A stretch of 64,000 nucleotides of DNA from Celeribacter sp. HF31. GTDB lineage: Bacteria > Pseudomonadota > Alphaproteobacteria > Rhodobacterales > Rhodobacteraceae. Made by a program: the position numbers and the translations under genes. A model generated the notes under the pieces. The model made no database searches. It was not told where the DNA came from and worked only from the letters and a program-made list of their open reading frames with translations. The stretch covers positions 1 to 64,000 of the forward strand of contig NZ_JAATOT010000001.1 of the NCBI RefSeq assembly GCF_011806455.1, given 5' to 3'. Positions 45,281 to 54,857 of the stretch are shown in pieces. The number at the start of each line of letters is the position of its first letter. Within the stretch, counting starts at the first letter, position 1.

Positions 45281-45299
45281 GAGGGGCCTCTGGCCCCTC
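45281..45299 (+). other. Stem-loop between mgsC and gmaS
   Basis: GAGGGGCC-TCT-GGCCCCTC, an 8-bp perfect stem with a 3-nt loop, 20 bp after the mgsC stop. ATTCACC follows, with no T-run, so it is unlikely to terminate. It may protect the mgs transcript end or set the gmaS ratio. Confidence 0.65.
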
Positions 45300-45323
45300 A
45301 TTCACCAACAGGGAATAGGAAAA

Positions 45324-46640
45324 ATGAGCAAACTTGCCAAATTCGCCGAGGAAAAAGGCGTCAAATATTTCATGATCTCCTACACCGATCTCTTCGGTGG
45401 CCAGCGCGCCAAACTTGTGCCGGCCCAAGCGATTGCGGATATGGAGGAAGACGGCGCGGGCTTTGCGGGCTTTGCCACATGGCTCGACCTGACGCCGGCG
45501 CACCCCGATATGCTCGCCGTGCCGGACCCGGACGCCGCCATTCAACTGCCGTGGAAACCCGAGGTCGCCTGGGTGCCCGCCGACTGCGTGATGGAAGGCG
45601 AGCCGGTCGAACAAGCACCGCGCAACGTGCTGAAGAAACTCGTCAAAGAAGCCGCCGACGAAGGTCTGCGCGTCAAGACCGGGATCGAAGCGGAATTCTT
45701 CCTTTTGACGCCCGAGGGCGATCAAATCTCCGATCCGTTCGATACGGCGGAAAAGCCCTGTTACGACCAACAGGCCGTGATGCGCCGCTATGACGTGATC
45801 GCGCAGATCTGTGATTACATGCTGGAATTGGGCTGGGGTCCGTATCAGAACGACCACGAGGACGCCAACGGCCAGTTCGAAATGAACTGGGATTTCGACG
45901 ACGCGCTGATCACCGCAGATCGCCACAGCTTCTTCAAATTCATGGTCAAATCCGTCGCTGAACAGCACGGCTTCCGCGCCACCTTCATGCCGAAACCGAT
46001 CGAAGGGCTGACCGGCAACGGCTGTCACGCGCATATCTCGGTCTGGGATCTCGATGGCAAGACCAACGCCTTTGCGGGCGACGCCGGGGGGCAAATCGGC
46101 GAAGTGGGTCTGTCTGAGCAGGGCGGCTACTTCCTCGGCGGCATCATGAAGCACGCCGAAGCCTTGGCGGCGATCACCAATCCGACGGTGAACTCCTACA
46201 AACGCATCAACGCGCCGCGCACCATGTCGGGCGCGACCTGGGCGCCCAATACCGTCACCTGGACCGGCAACAACCGCACGCATATGGTGCGCGTTCCGGG
46301 CCCGGGCCGCTTCGAGCTGCGCCTGCCGGACGGGGCGGTGAACCCCTACCTGTTGCAAGCCGTGATCATCGCCGCCGGTCTATCGGGCATCAAGTCCAAG
46401 GCCAACCCCGGTCCGCGTTACGACATCGACATGTATGCCGAGGGTCACAAGATCGAAGGCGCGCCGAAACTGCCGCTCAACATGTTGGATGCGATCCGCG
46501 CCTATGATGCGGACCCCGAGCTTAAAGCCATGCTCGGCAATGATTTCTCCGCGTCCTACATCAAGATGAAGCATCAGGAATGGAACACCTTCGTGTCGCA
46601 TTTCTCGCGCTGGGAAAAAGACAACACGCTCGACATCTGA
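45324..46640 (+). CDS. gmaS: Gamma-glutamylmethylamide synthetase
   Basis: 438 residues, glutamine synthetase fold: beta-grasp N-terminus (KYFMISYTDLFGGQRAKLVP), catalytic EAEFFLLTPEG, GNGCHAHISVWDLDGKTNAF, and NRTHMVRVPGPGRFELRLPD. Sequence and position after mgsABC identify GmaS, which ligates methylamine to glutamate with ATP. A 15-codon longer in-frame start exists, but the ATG at 45324 follows a ribosome-like AATAGGAAAA. gmaS is widely used as a marker for the indirect methylamine pathway. A strong terminator follows. Confidence 0.96.
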   Translation: MSKLAKFAEEKGVKYFMISYTDLFGGQRAKLVPAQAIADMEEDGAGFAGFATWLDLTPAHPDMLAVPDPDAAIQLPWKPEVAWVPADCVMEGEPVEQAPRNVLKKLVKEAADEGLRVKTGIEAEFFLLTPEGDQISDPFDTAEKPCYDQQAVMRRYDVIAQICDYMLELGWGPYQNDHEDANGQFEMNWDFDDALITADRHSFFKFMVKSVAEQHGFRATFMPKPIEGLTGNGCHAHISVWDLDGKTNAFAGDAGGQIGEVGLSEQGGYFLGGIMKHAEALAAITNPTVNSYKRINAPRTMSGATWAPNTVTWTGNNRTHMVRVPGPGRFELRLPDGAVNPYLLQAVIIAAGLSGIKSKANPGPRYDIDMYAEGHKIEGAPKLPLNMLDAIRAYDADPELKAMLGNDFSASYIKMKHQEWNTFVSHFSRWEKDNTLDI

Positions 46641-46690
46641 GCCCGAAATATCCCTGAGCGGCGGCCCTGATCGCCACCGCTGTTCCCTGA

Positions 46691-46720
46691 AAGGCCCGGC
46701 TTATGCTGGGCCTTCTTTTT
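46691..46720 (+). terminator. Intrinsic terminator after gmaS
   Basis: Stem AAGGCCCGGC (46691-46700) / GCTGGGCCTT (46705-46714) with one G-U pair and a TTAT loop, followed by CTTTTTT. It overlaps the last codons of the convergent regulator gene. Confidence 0.9.
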
Positions 46721-47648
46721 TGCGCAGTTGCGAGGGTGCGATGCCGTAGGATTTTCGGAAAGCGTCAGAGAAATGCGCCTGTGAGGAAAATCCGGTCATC
46801 TGGGCAATTTCGGCCAGGGGAATGCGGGTCGTTTCGATCAAATCTTTTCCTGTTTCCAATCGGATACGACGATATTCCTCCATGACGGACCGGCCTATGT
46901 TCTCCCGGAACTGGCGTTGCAATTGGCGGGTCGAAAGGCCGGAGAGATCGGCCAATTGGTCCTGATCCAAAGGGTCGGCGATATGCGATTGCATCAACTC
47001 CAAAGCGGCCATGACCGCGTCCGGCAAAACGCCATAAAGCGCAGACAAAGACCGGCGCTGAGGCGCTTCGGCCCCCCGTACTTCGGCCTGAATGAACCAG
47101 TCCGAAATGCGCCCGGCGAACCCCGTGCCGTGGTCGCGCGCGATGATCGCATGCATCATGTCGAGAGGCGCTGAGCCGCCCGCACAGGTGTAGCGATCCC
47201 GGTCGATGACAAAGAGTTTGCGCTCCAAAAGCCAGTCGCCGGGCAATTCGTCGAAGTCGTCGTAATGGTGCCAGTGGACAGTAAACCGGCGGTTCTCCAA
47301 CAGGCCCGCTTTTGCCAAAATCACCGCACCGCCGGAGATGCCGCCAAGTGCGACGCCATTGCTGTCCGCCTGCCGCAACCACTTGAACAGCGCGGGGTCG
47401 GTGATGCGCGCGGGGCTGCCTCCGGCCACGACGAACAGCAGGTCGAAAAGCGGGAAAACGTCTTGGAAAGGCCGGGTCTGAAACGTGGCCCCAACGGAGG
47501 ATTTCGCCTCCACCCCAGAGCCTGACAAGAGCGTGATGTCATAGTTCAAAGTGGGCGAAAACAGGTTCGCTGCGCGCAAAGGTTCAAGCGCCGAGGCGGT
47601 CGACAAAAGCGCATATCCGTCGAGCAAAAGAAAGGCGATTCTCCGCAT
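46701..47648 (-). CDS. GlxA-type (DJ-1/PfpI-AraC) transcriptional regulator
   Basis: 315 residues. An N-terminal class I amidotransferase-like domain at about 1-170 (AFLLLDGYALLSTASALEPL; LGGISGGAVILAKAGLL) lacks the catalytic Cys, which is replaced by Ser/Gly in this segment. A C-terminal AraC pair of HTH motifs is at about 215-310 (LADLSGLSTRQLQRQFRENI; IAQMTGFSSQAHFSDAFRKS). Members such as GbdR, CdhR and related proteins control catabolism of methylated nitrogen compounds. It lies between gmaS and the divergent mgdABCD operon, 119 bp from mgdA, and is a likely regulator of it. Confidence 0.87.
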   Translation of the reverse strand: MRRIAFLLLDGYALLSTASALEPLRAANLFSPTLNYDITLLSGSGVEAKSSVGATFQTRPFQDVFPLFDLLFVVAGGSPARITDPALFKWLRQADSNGVALGGISGGAVILAKAGLLENRRFTVHWHHYDDFDELPGDWLLERKLFVIDRDRYTCAGGSAPLDMMHAIIARDHGTGFAGRISDWFIQAEVRGAEAPQRRSLSALYGVLPDAVMAALELMQSHIADPLDQDQLADLSGLSTRQLQRQFRENIGRSVMEEYRRIRLETGKDLIETTRIPLAEIAQMTGFSSQAHFSDAFRKSYGIAPSQLRKKEGPA

Positions 47649-47767
47649 CTGCGACCCCTGCTGACTTTCTCAAAATTACGTCTTAAAAATGAAAATATAC
47701 GACCTGAAACAGGAAGAATAGCCCCAAAATCACCGCTAAAACAGTGTTGTGACGAAGGAGCGCATCT

Positions 47768-49018
47768 ATGAAATTTTCAGGTTTCAAAGTCGTGAAAGAG
47801 GCCCTGACAGGCCACAAGGGCTGGACGCAACTCTGGCGCAGCCCGGAGCCGAAAAAGGCTTATGACATCGTGATCGTGGGCGGCGGCGGACACGGGCTGG
47901 CGACGGCCTATTACCTCGCCAAAGTCTATGGCGAGCTGAGCATTGCGGTGCTGGAAAAGGGCTGGATCGGCTCCGGCAACGCGGGCCGCAACACGACGAT
48001 CATCCGCTCCAACTACCTGCTGCCGGGCAACCAGCCGTTCTACGAGTTTTCGATGAAACTCTGGGAGAATTTGGAGCAGGACACGAATTTCAACTCGATG
48101 GTGTCGCAGCGGTCGATCATCAACCTGATCCACTCGGACGGCCAGCGCGACGCCTATCGTCGGCGCGGCAATGCCATGATGCTCTCGGATGCGGGGGCAA
48201 AACTTTTGTCGCGTGACGACATCAAACGCATGGTGCCGTTCCTGAATTTTGACAACGCCCGCTTCCCGATCAAGGGCGGCTTGATGCAGACCCGCGCGGG
48301 CACGGCGCGCCATGATGGCGTGGTCTGGGGCTATGCCCGCGGCGCCGATCAGCGCGGCGTCGACATCATCCAAAATTGCGAAGTCACAGGCTTCAAGATC
48401 GAGAATGGCAAGGTGTTGGGCGTAGAAACCTCACGGGGCTTTATCGGTGCGAAAAAGGTCGGCGTTTCGGTTGCGGGCTCTTCTGGGCGCGTGATGGAAA
48501 AGGCCGGGATGCGCCTGCCGATTGAAAGCTATGCGTTGCAGGCTTTTGTCTCCGAAGGCCTCAAGCCGACCATTCCGGGCGTCATCACCTTTGGCGCCGG
48601 GCATTTCTATGTCAGCCAATCCGACAAGGGCGGGCTGGTCTTTGGTGGCGACATCGACGGCTACAATTCCTACGCGCAGCGCGGCAACCTTCCGGTGGTC
48701 GAGGATGTGCTCGAAGGCGGCATGGCTCTGATGCCGATGATCGGGCGTGCGCGCCTGTTGCGTGCCTGGGGCGGTCTTGTGGATATGTCGATGGACGGCT
48801 CGCCGATCATCGACAAGACCGGCATCGAGGGCCTCTATTTCAACGGCGCCTGGAACTATGGCGGGTTCAAGGCGACGCCGGCGGCGGGCTACACTTTCGC
48901 CCATTTGCTGGCGACGGATACCCCGCATGAGACCGCGACGGCCTTCCGGTTCGACCGGTTCAATCGCGGCTATGTCATCGACGAAAAGGGCGTTGGCGCC
49001 CAACCGAACCTGCATTGA
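47768..49018 (+). CDS. mgdA: N-methylglutamate dehydrogenase subunit (sarcosine oxidase beta-like)
   Basis: 416 residues, DAO-type flavoprotein. It has an FAD motif IVIVGGGGHGLATAYYLAKV (near 36), GWIGSGNAGRNTTIIRSNYL, and a TARHDGVVWGYARGADQRGV segment. The His in that segment is where sarcosine oxidase beta subunits attach FMN covalently (inferred position). With the next three genes it reproduces the soxBDAG order. The placement beside gmaS and mgsABC argues for N-methylglutamate dehydrogenase, which yields glutamate and methylene-THF, rather than sarcosine oxidase. Start has AAGGAG. Confidence 0.88.
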   Translation: MKFSGFKVVKEALTGHKGWTQLWRSPEPKKAYDIVIVGGGGHGLATAYYLAKVYGELSIAVLEKGWIGSGNAGRNTTIIRSNYLLPGNQPFYEFSMKLWENLEQDTNFNSMVSQRSIINLIHSDGQRDAYRRRGNAMMLSDAGAKLLSRDDIKRMVPFLNFDNARFPIKGGLMQTRAGTARHDGVVWGYARGADQRGVDIIQNCEVTGFKIENGKVLGVETSRGFIGAKKVGVSVAGSSGRVMEKAGMRLPIESYALQAFVSEGLKPTIPGVITFGAGHFYVSQSDKGGLVFGGDIDGYNSYAQRGNLPVVEDVLEGGMALMPMIGRARLLRAWGGLVDMSMDGSPIIDKTGIEGLYFNGAWNYGGFKATPAAGYTFAHLLATDTPHETATAFRFDRFNRGYVIDEKGVGAQPNLH

Positions 49019-49030
49019 GGAGCGCGTAAC

Positions 49031-49309
49031 ATGTTGATCCCTCACCCACTTCTCGGCCTGCGCGACAGTCAGGAGTTCACCTATCTGGGTGACGCCTCTC
49101 TGATGCAGCGGCCCGATGCCTCTCTCGACAACGCTGAGGCGGCATTCTGCGACTACGTCTTTCTGCGCGACAACCCGGCGGGCGTGCACCGCGAGCTGTG
49201 GTTCCACGAACAGGGCGACCGCTCGTGGCTGGTCGTCACCCGCGACACCACCACGCATGAAATCCTGGGCGCTGAACTCGCCTCCGATGTGAAAGGAGCG
49301 GCGAAATGA
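49031..49309 (+). CDS. mgdB: N-methylglutamate dehydrogenase small subunit (sarcosine oxidase delta-like, without Cys ligands)
   Basis: 92 residues. The fold is recognisable from LRDSQEFTYLGDA near the N-terminus and NPAGVHRELWFHEQGDRSWL with RDTTTHEI near the C-terminus. Canonical sarcosine oxidase delta subunits bind zinc through CPxCG at the N-terminus and H-x3-C later. Here the first motif reads HPLLG and the second HEQGD, so three of the four ligands are changed and only the His is kept. The start has GAGGAG. It lies 12 bp after mgdA and overlaps mgdC (ATGA). Confidence 0.85.
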   Translation: MLIPHPLLGLRDSQEFTYLGDASLMQRPDASLDNAEAAFCDYVFLRDNPAGVHRELWFHEQGDRSWLVVTRDTTTHEILGAELASDVKGAAK

Positions 49310-52266
49310 CCCGTTTGACCGGTGGTCTCATTGACCGAAACGCGCCGCTGAATTTTACGTTTAACGGCAAGACGTATAAAGGCTTCCAAGGCGACACGCT
49401 GGCCTCCGCTCTCTTGGCCAATGGCGTTCAGCTTATGGGGCGCAGTTTCAAATACCACCGTCCGCGCGGCGTCTTTGCGGCAGGCTCCGAAGAACCCAAC
49501 GCCATGGTCGAACTGCGCACCGGCGCGCGGCAGGAGCCCAACACACGGGCGACCGTGACCGAACTGTTCGACGGCTTGATCGCGCGGTCTCAGAACCATG
49601 TCGGACCGCTCGAGCGTGATTTTCTGGCGGTGAACGATCTTCTGTCGCCCTTCTTTGCGGCGGGGTTCTATTACAAGACCTTCATGTGGCCGAAGGCGTT
49701 CTGGGAGAAACTCTACGAGCCGATGATCCGCAAGGCAGCGGGGCTTGGATCGCTTTCCATGCTGCCCGATCCGGACGACTACGACAAAGGCTTCCTGCAT
49801 TGCGATCTCTTGGTCGTGGGCGGCGGGGCGGCCGGTCTGGCGGCGGCTTTGACGGCGGGGCGCGCGGGCGCTGAGGTCGTTCTGGCCGATGAAGATTTTG
49901 CCCTTGGTGGCCGTCTCACGATGGAGAGCGATCTTTTGGACGAGGCCGCCGCGACCGACTGGATCGCCAGCGCGAAGGCTGAGTTGGAGAGCCTGCCGAA
50001 TGTCCGCCTCATGACCCGTACCACGGTGTTCGGCGTCTATGATCACGGCATTTACGGCGCGGTTGAACGCGTCTCCGATCACCTCGCGGTGCCGGGCGAC
50101 AAGGTGCGTCAGACGCTTTGGCGGATCACCGCGAAACGCGCGGTTCTGGCGGCGGGGGCGACCGAACGGCATATGCCCTTTGCCGACAACGACCGTCCGG
50201 GCGTGATGCTGGCCGGGGCCATGCGCGCCTATGCCAACCGCTGGGCCGCAAGCCCGGTGAAACAAGACAGCGATGCGATTGCGATTTTCACCAATGGCGA
50301 CGACGGCCACCGCACCGCGATGGATCTGATCGCGAAAGGCGCGAATGTTTTGGGCGTCATTGATGCCCGTGACGCCGCGCCGCGCTTTGGAGACTACGAA
50401 GTTTTTGCTGGATCGACCGTGACGGGGACCAAGGGCCGTCTTGGCCTCACCTCGATCGAGATCACCCGTAACGGCCAGTCGCAATGGCACAACGTCGGCG
50501 CGCTCGGTGTCGCGGGCGGTTGGAACCCGAACGTGCATCTGGCCTCGCATCATCGCGGGCGACCGGTCTGGGACGATAGCCTGTTGGCCTTTGTGCCAGG
50601 GCCAAACGGTCCGGCGGGGCTGATCCCGGCGGGGGCTGCGGCTGGCAAGGGCGGCACCGAAGAAGCGCTGAGCGATGGCATGCGTGCCGCGATCACGGCG
50701 CTCTCCGAGATCGGTGTGACGGCGTCCGAGATTGCTTTGCCGAAGGCGGAAAATATGCCCTCTGAGCAAGTCGCGTTCTGGCATGTGCCGGGCACCAAAC
50801 GGGCCACGAAAAAAAGGGCATGGGTCGATTTCCAGAACGACGTGACCGTCAAAGACATCGCACTCGCCCACAAAGAAAACATGACGCCGGTCGAGCATCT
50901 CAAACGCTGGACCACGCTGGGCATGGCGACCGATCAGGGCAAGACCTCGAACATTTCCGCGCTGGCGGTGATGGCCGAATTGACCGGCAAGTCGATCCCG
51001 GAAACCGGCACGACGATCTTCCGTCCGCCGTACACCGGCGTGTCGCTGGGCGTGCTGGGCGGCGGTGACACCGGGCCTTTGTTCCGACCGCGTCGCCTGA
51101 CGCCGACGCACGCTTGGGCCGAGGCGCAAGGCGCGGAATTCGTCGAGGTAGGCCCCTGGATGCGGGCGCAATATTTCCCGCGTGCGGGGGAGGCGACCTG
51201 GCGCGAGACCGTGGATCGCGAGGTTCTGGCGGTGCGCTCTGGCGTGGGGCTTTGTGATGTGACCACGCTCGGCAAGGTCGATGTGCAGGGCGCCGATGCA
51301 GGCGAATTTTTGAACCGCATGTATTCCAACATGATGGGCACGCTGAAGGTCGGCATGGTGCGTTACGGTCTGATGCTGCGCGAAGATGGGCACGCCTATG
51401 ACGACGGCACCTGCGCGCGGATGGCGGAGGATCACTATGTGGTCACGACGACGACCGCCAACGCGGGGCTGGTCTATCGCCAGATGGAATTCGCGCATCA
51501 ATGCCTCTGGCCGGAGCTGGATGTGCAGCTGATTTCGACCACCGACGCCTGGGCGCAGATCGCCGTGGCGGGGCCGAAATCGCGTGAGTTGCTCACCCGG
51601 ATCGTCGATGAGTTTGACCTGTCGAATGAGGCGTTTCCCTTCATGGCCTGCTCTGAGCTGACGATCTGCAACGGTCTGCGGGCACGCTTGTTCCGCATCT
51701 CTTTCTCCGGCGAATTGGCCTATGAGATCGCGGTGCCGGCACGTTACGGCCATGCTCTGATGCAACGCCTGATGGAGCAGGGCGCGGACCTGAACGCGAC
51801 GCCTTACGGCACCGAAGCCTTGGCGGTTCTCAGGATCGAAAAAGGTCACGCAGCCGGTGCGGAACTCAACGGCCAGACCACGGCGCAAATGCTGGGGCTG
51901 GGCAAGATGGTCTCTGCCAAGAAAGACAGCATCGGCGCGGTGATGTCGCGGCGCGAAGGTCTGGCGGCGGAGAAACGGCGTCTGGTCGGTTTCAAATCCG
52001 TCGAGCCGCAAAAACAGGCCATGGCCGGATCGCATCTCTTCACAGAAGGCGCAGTGCAGGATATGAGCACGGACCAAGGCTGGCTCACCTCGTCCTGCTA
52101 CTCGCCGCACCTGAAGGGCTACATCGCGCTTGGCTTTTTGGAGAATGGCGATACACGGATGGGCGAGATCATCGTCGCGGCCAACCCGGTCGAAGGCCAG
52201 ACTGTGAAACTCGAAGTGGTCTCTGCCCATTTCGTCGATCCCGAAGGAGGACGTCTCCGTGCTTGA
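49306..52266 (+). CDS. mgdC: N-methylglutamate dehydrogenase large subunit (sarcosine oxidase alpha-like)
   Basis: 986 residues, close to the usual length. In order: an N-terminal ferredoxin-like domain without cluster Cys (FTFNGKTYKGFQGDTLASAL; GRSFKYHRPRGVFAAGSEEP), an NAD/FAD-binding domain (CDLLVVGGGAAGLAAALTAG near 165; AGATERHMPFADNDRPGVML), and a C-terminal GcvT-type folate domain from about 610 (WRETVDREVLAVRSGVGLCD; FRISFSGELAYEIAVPARYG). The folate domain would trap the methyl-derived C1 unit as methylene-THF. Overlaps with mgdB and mgdD support a stoichiometric complex. Confidence 0.9.
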   Translation: MTRLTGGLIDRNAPLNFTFNGKTYKGFQGDTLASALLANGVQLMGRSFKYHRPRGVFAAGSEEPNAMVELRTGARQEPNTRATVTELFDGLIARSQNHVGPLERDFLAVNDLLSPFFAAGFYYKTFMWPKAFWEKLYEPMIRKAAGLGSLSMLPDPDDYDKGFLHCDLLVVGGGAAGLAAALTAGRAGAEVVLADEDFALGGRLTMESDLLDEAAATDWIASAKAELESLPNVRLMTRTTVFGVYDHGIYGAVERVSDHLAVPGDKVRQTLWRITAKRAVLAAGATERHMPFADNDRPGVMLAGAMRAYANRWAASPVKQDSDAIAIFTNGDDGHRTAMDLIAKGANVLGVIDARDAAPRFGDYEVFAGSTVTGTKGRLGLTSIEITRNGQSQWHNVGALGVAGGWNPNVHLASHHRGRPVWDDSLLAFVPGPNGPAGLIPAGAAAGKGGTEEALSDGMRAAITALSEIGVTASEIALPKAENMPSEQVAFWHVPGTKRATKKRAWVDFQNDVTVKDIALAHKENMTPVEHLKRWTTLGMATDQGKTSNISALAVMAELTGKSIPETGTTIFRPPYTGVSLGVLGGGDTGPLFRPRRLTPTHAWAEAQGAEFVEVGPWMRAQYFPRAGEATWRETVDREVLAVRSGVGLCDVTTLGKVDVQGADAGEFLNRMYSNMMGTLKVGMVRYGLMLREDGHAYDDGTCARMAEDHYVVTTTTANAGLVYRQMEFAHQCLWPELDVQLISTTDAWAQIAVAGPKSRELLTRIVDEFDLSNEAFPFMACSELTICNGLRARLFRISFSGELAYEIAVPARYGHALMQRLMEQGADLNATPYGTEALAVLRIEKGHAAGAELNGQTTAQMLGLGKMVSAKKDSIGAVMSRREGLAAEKRRLVGFKSVEPQKQAMAGSHLFTEGAVQDMSTDQGWLTSSCYSPHLKGYIALGFLENGDTRMGEIIVAANPVEGQTVKLEVVSAHFVDPEGGRLRA

Positions 52267-52828
52267 TCATGTGACTGATTTGACACCTATCACCGCTTTG
52301 GGCGCAGCCTCTCCCCGTACTGAGAGTTTTGGCGCGCTGACCATCTCGGAAAACGCGGGGCTCGGATTGGCCTCTCTGGCGCTCCGCAAGGGGCAAAGCG
52401 CACCGCAGCCCTTTGGCCTGCCGCTGCCCTGCGTGGGCAAGGCGGTATCCATGGGCGCGTATGCCGCCTTCTGGACCGGACGCGATCAATGGATGATTGA
52501 GGCGACCGGCAAGGCGGAGGTGGACTTCGCCGCCATGTTGAAATCCGAGGCGCCGGAGTGTTCTGTGACGGAGCAGACCGACGGGTTCACCGCCTTTGAA
52601 ATTGCCTCCTCGCAAGGGGCGGCGCCGATCGAGGCCTTGATGCGCAAGCTTGTCAACATCGACCCGAAAGCGTTCGGGCCGGGGCAGGCGACACGCACGG
52701 GGTTGGAACATATGACCGTCTTCCTGATCCGCCGCGCCGATGACCGGCTGGCCGTGATCGGGATGCGCACATTGGCGGGATCGCTGTGGCATGCTTTGGC
52801 CGTCGCCGCGCGCCGCCTGGAAGACTGA
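52259..52828 (+). CDS. mgdD: N-methylglutamate dehydrogenase subunit (sarcosine oxidase gamma-like)
   Basis: 189 residues from a GTG that overlaps the mgdC stop by 8 bp. The protein has the SoxG fold, related to the GcvT N-terminal half ([56 protein letters not shown]). It completes the heterotetramer. folD starts 14 bp after its stop, so the C1-releasing and C1-oxidising enzymes are probably co-transcribed. Confidence 0.88.
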   Translation: MLDHVTDLTPITALGAASPRTESFGALTISENAGLGLASLALRKGQSAPQPFGLPLPCVGKAVSMGAYAAFWTGRDQWMIEATGKAEVDFAAMLKSEAPECSVTEQTDGFTAFEIASSQGAAPIEALMRKLVNIDPKAFGPGQATRTGLEHMTVFLIRRADDRLAVIGMRTLAGSLWHALAVAARRLED

Positions 52829-52842
52829 GTTGGAGAAAGAAC

Positions 52843-53760
52843 ATGACTGCACAGATCATTGATGGAAAGGCCTTCGCGGCCACGGTGCGCGAGAAAGTCG
52901 CCTCCCAAGTGGCGCGCCTCAAGGAGGTGCATGGCATCACGCCCGGTCTCGCCGTGGTTCTGGTCGGCGAAGATCCCGCGAGCCAGGTTTACGTGCGCAA
53001 CAAGGGCAAGCAGACCATTGAGTGCGGCATGAACTCTTACGAGCATAAGCTGTCGGAAAACACCTCTGAGGCCGATCTTCTTGCACTTATCGAACAATTG
53101 AACGCCGACCCGGCGGTGCATGGCATCCTCGTGCAACTGCCCCTGCCTGACCATCTCGACAGCGATCTGGTGATCAACTCGATTGATCCGGCGAAGGACG
53201 TAGACGGGTTCCATATTTCCAACGTGGGTCTCTTGGGGACTGGTCAGAAAAGCATGGTGCCGTGTACGCCTCTGGGCTGTCTCATGATGCTGCGCGATCA
53301 TCTCGGCAGCCTCTCCGGGCTCAATGCCGTGGTCGTCGGGCGCTCGAACATTGTCGGCAAACCGATGGCGCAACTGCTGCTGCGCGACAGCTGCACCGTG
53401 ACCATCGCGCATTCGCGCACGAAAGATATCGAAGAGGTCTGTCGCCGTGCGGACATCCTCGTGGCCGCCGTCGGCCGCCCTGAAATGATCAAGGGCGATT
53501 GGGTCAAACCCGGTGCGACCGTGATCGACGTGGGCATCAACCGTGTGGACGCGCCCGAAAAGGGTCTTCGCGAAGACGGATCGGTGAAATCGAAACTCGT
53601 GGGTGATGTCGAATTTGACAGCGCAGCCGCCGTGGCGGGGGCGATCACGCCGGTGCCGGGTGGCGTCGGTCCGATGACCATCGCCTGCCTTTTGGCCAAC
53701 ACCGTGACGGCCGCTTGCCGCGCCAACGATCTTCCCGAGCCCGAGGGGCTGACGGCCTGA
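52843..53760 (+). CDS. folD: Methylene-THF dehydrogenase/cyclohydrolase FolD
   Basis: 305 residues from the ATG at 52843 (GGAGAAAGAAC upstream). Conserved FolD segments are [20 protein letters not shown] with the catalytic Lys nearby, [40 protein letters not shown], and the NADP site [18 protein letters not shown]. It oxidises methylene-THF to methenyl-THF and hydrolyses it to 10-formyl-THF. Here it follows mgdABCD directly, so it is likely a pathway-dedicated or co-regulated copy for C1 units from methylated amines. Confidence 0.96.
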   Translation: MTAQIIDGKAFAATVREKVASQVARLKEVHGITPGLAVVLVGEDPASQVYVRNKGKQTIECGMNSYEHKLSENTSEADLLALIEQLNADPAVHGILVQLPLPDHLDSDLVINSIDPAKDVDGFHISNVGLLGTGQKSMVPCTPLGCLMMLRDHLGSLSGLNAVVVGRSNIVGKPMAQLLLRDSCTVTIAHSRTKDIEEVCRRADILVAAVGRPEMIKGDWVKPGATVIDVGINRVDAPEKGLREDGSVKSKLVGDVEFDSAAAVAGAITPVPGGVGPMTIACLLANTVTAACRANDLPEPEGLTA

Positions 53761-53862
53761 ATGAGCCTGCGGGACCAAAGTTAAACCAACGATAAAAAAC
53801 ACAAAACACACCAACATCGGGGCCGCGCACTCAGGGGAGCGCGTCCCATCTGGAGACAAGAC

Positions 53863-54747
53863 ATGACGAAATTTTGCCTGACCGTGGCCTGCGAGACCAA
53901 ACGTGGGATCGTCGCCGCCATTGCCACCTTCCTTGCCGACAACGGCTGTAACATCACCGACAGCTCGCAGTTTGACGACACCGAAACGGGTCAGTTTTTC
54001 ATGCGCGTGAGCTTTGCCTCTGAAGAAGGCGTAAAGATTGCAGCGCTCGAAGAGGCCTTCGCCGCGATTGGCGAAGAGTTCGGCATGACCTTCGCCTTCC
54101 ACGACGAGAGCGTGAAGATGAAAGTCGTGATCATGGTGAGCCGTTTCGGTCACTGTCTGAACGATTTGCTCTACCGTGTGCACATCGGTGCGCTGCCGGT
54201 GGAAATCGTGGCTGTGATCTCGAATCACATGGATTATCAAAAGGTTGTGGTGAACAACGACATTCCGTTCCACTGCATCAAGGTGACCAAGGAGAACAAG
54301 CCGGAGGCCGAAGCGGCGATCATGAAAGTGGTCGAAGATGCCGATGCCGAGCTGATCGTTCTGGCGCGTTACATGCAGATCCTGTCGGACGAGATGTGCA
54401 CCAAGATGTCGGGTCGGATCATCAACATCCACCACTCCTTCCTGCCGTCGTTCAAAGGCGCGAACCCTTACAAACAGGCCTACGCGCGCGGCGTGAAGCT
54501 GATCGGGGCGACGTCTCACTATGTGACCGCCGATCTCGATGAAGGTCCGATCATCGAACAGGACATCGTCCGCATCACCCACGCCCAAAGCGCCGATGAT
54601 TACGTGTCGCTGGGCCGTGACGTGGAAAGCCAGGTTCTGGCCCGTGCGATCCATGCGCACGCCAACCACCGCGTGTTCCTGAACGGCAATAAAACCGTCG
54701 TGTTCCAGGCGTCTCCGGGGTCTTATTCTTCGGAGAGAATGGGGTGA
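53863..54747 (+). CDS. purU: Formyltetrahydrofolate deformylase PurU
   Basis: 294 residues. N-terminal ACT domain (FCLTVACETKRGIVAAIATF; DSSQFDDTETGQFFMRVSF), then a formyltransferase-fold hydrolase domain (VIMVSRFGHCLNDLLYRVHI; INIHHSFLPSFKGANPYKQA, with the catalytic His and a later Asp in TADLDEGPIIEQDI). It releases formate and THF from 10-formyl-THF. Together with FolD and Fds this gives a THF-linked route from methyl groups to CO2. It is 102 bp after folD and is followed by a series of hairpins. Confidence 0.95.
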   Translation: MTKFCLTVACETKRGIVAAIATFLADNGCNITDSSQFDDTETGQFFMRVSFASEEGVKIAALEEAFAAIGEEFGMTFAFHDESVKMKVVIMVSRFGHCLNDLLYRVHIGALPVEIVAVISNHMDYQKVVVNNDIPFHCIKVTKENKPEAEAAIMKVVEDADAELIVLARYMQILSDEMCTKMSGRIINIHHSFLPSFKGANPYKQAYARGVKLIGATSHYVTADLDEGPIIEQDIVRITHAQSADDYVSLGRDVESQVLARAIHAHANHRVFLNGNKTVVFQASPGSYSSERMG

Positions 54748-54754
54748 GAACCGG

Positions 54755-54826
54755 TCCGACTTTGTCGGATTGAAAGGTCCGGTGGACCTTTCAAAGGTTC
54801 GAACGCGCCCGAAAGCTTTCGGGCGC
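54755..54826. repeat. Three consecutive palindromes downstream of purU
   Basis: TCCGAC-TTT-GTCGGA (54755-54769), GAAAGGTCC-GGT-GGACCTTTC (54772-54792) and a perfect 22-bp palindrome GCGCCC...GGGCGC (54805-54826). None has a T-run. They lie between the purU stop and a terminator-like hairpin at 54858. Confidence 0.85.
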
Positions 54827-54857
54827 CTGGCCAAGTCATTTTGCTCTAAATGTCTCC

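Noticed and set aside
49153-52230. A 1025-codon open frame antisense to mgdC
   Set aside because: It mirrors the codon structure of a high-GC gene, has no recognisable motif, and the sense strand encodes a full sarcosine oxidase alpha-type protein.
47768-52828. Sarcosine oxidase soxBDAG
   Set aside because: The order is the same, but the delta subunit lacks the zinc Cys ligands and the context is gmaS-mgsABC, so N-methylglutamate dehydrogenase is preferred. Enzyme assay would settle it.
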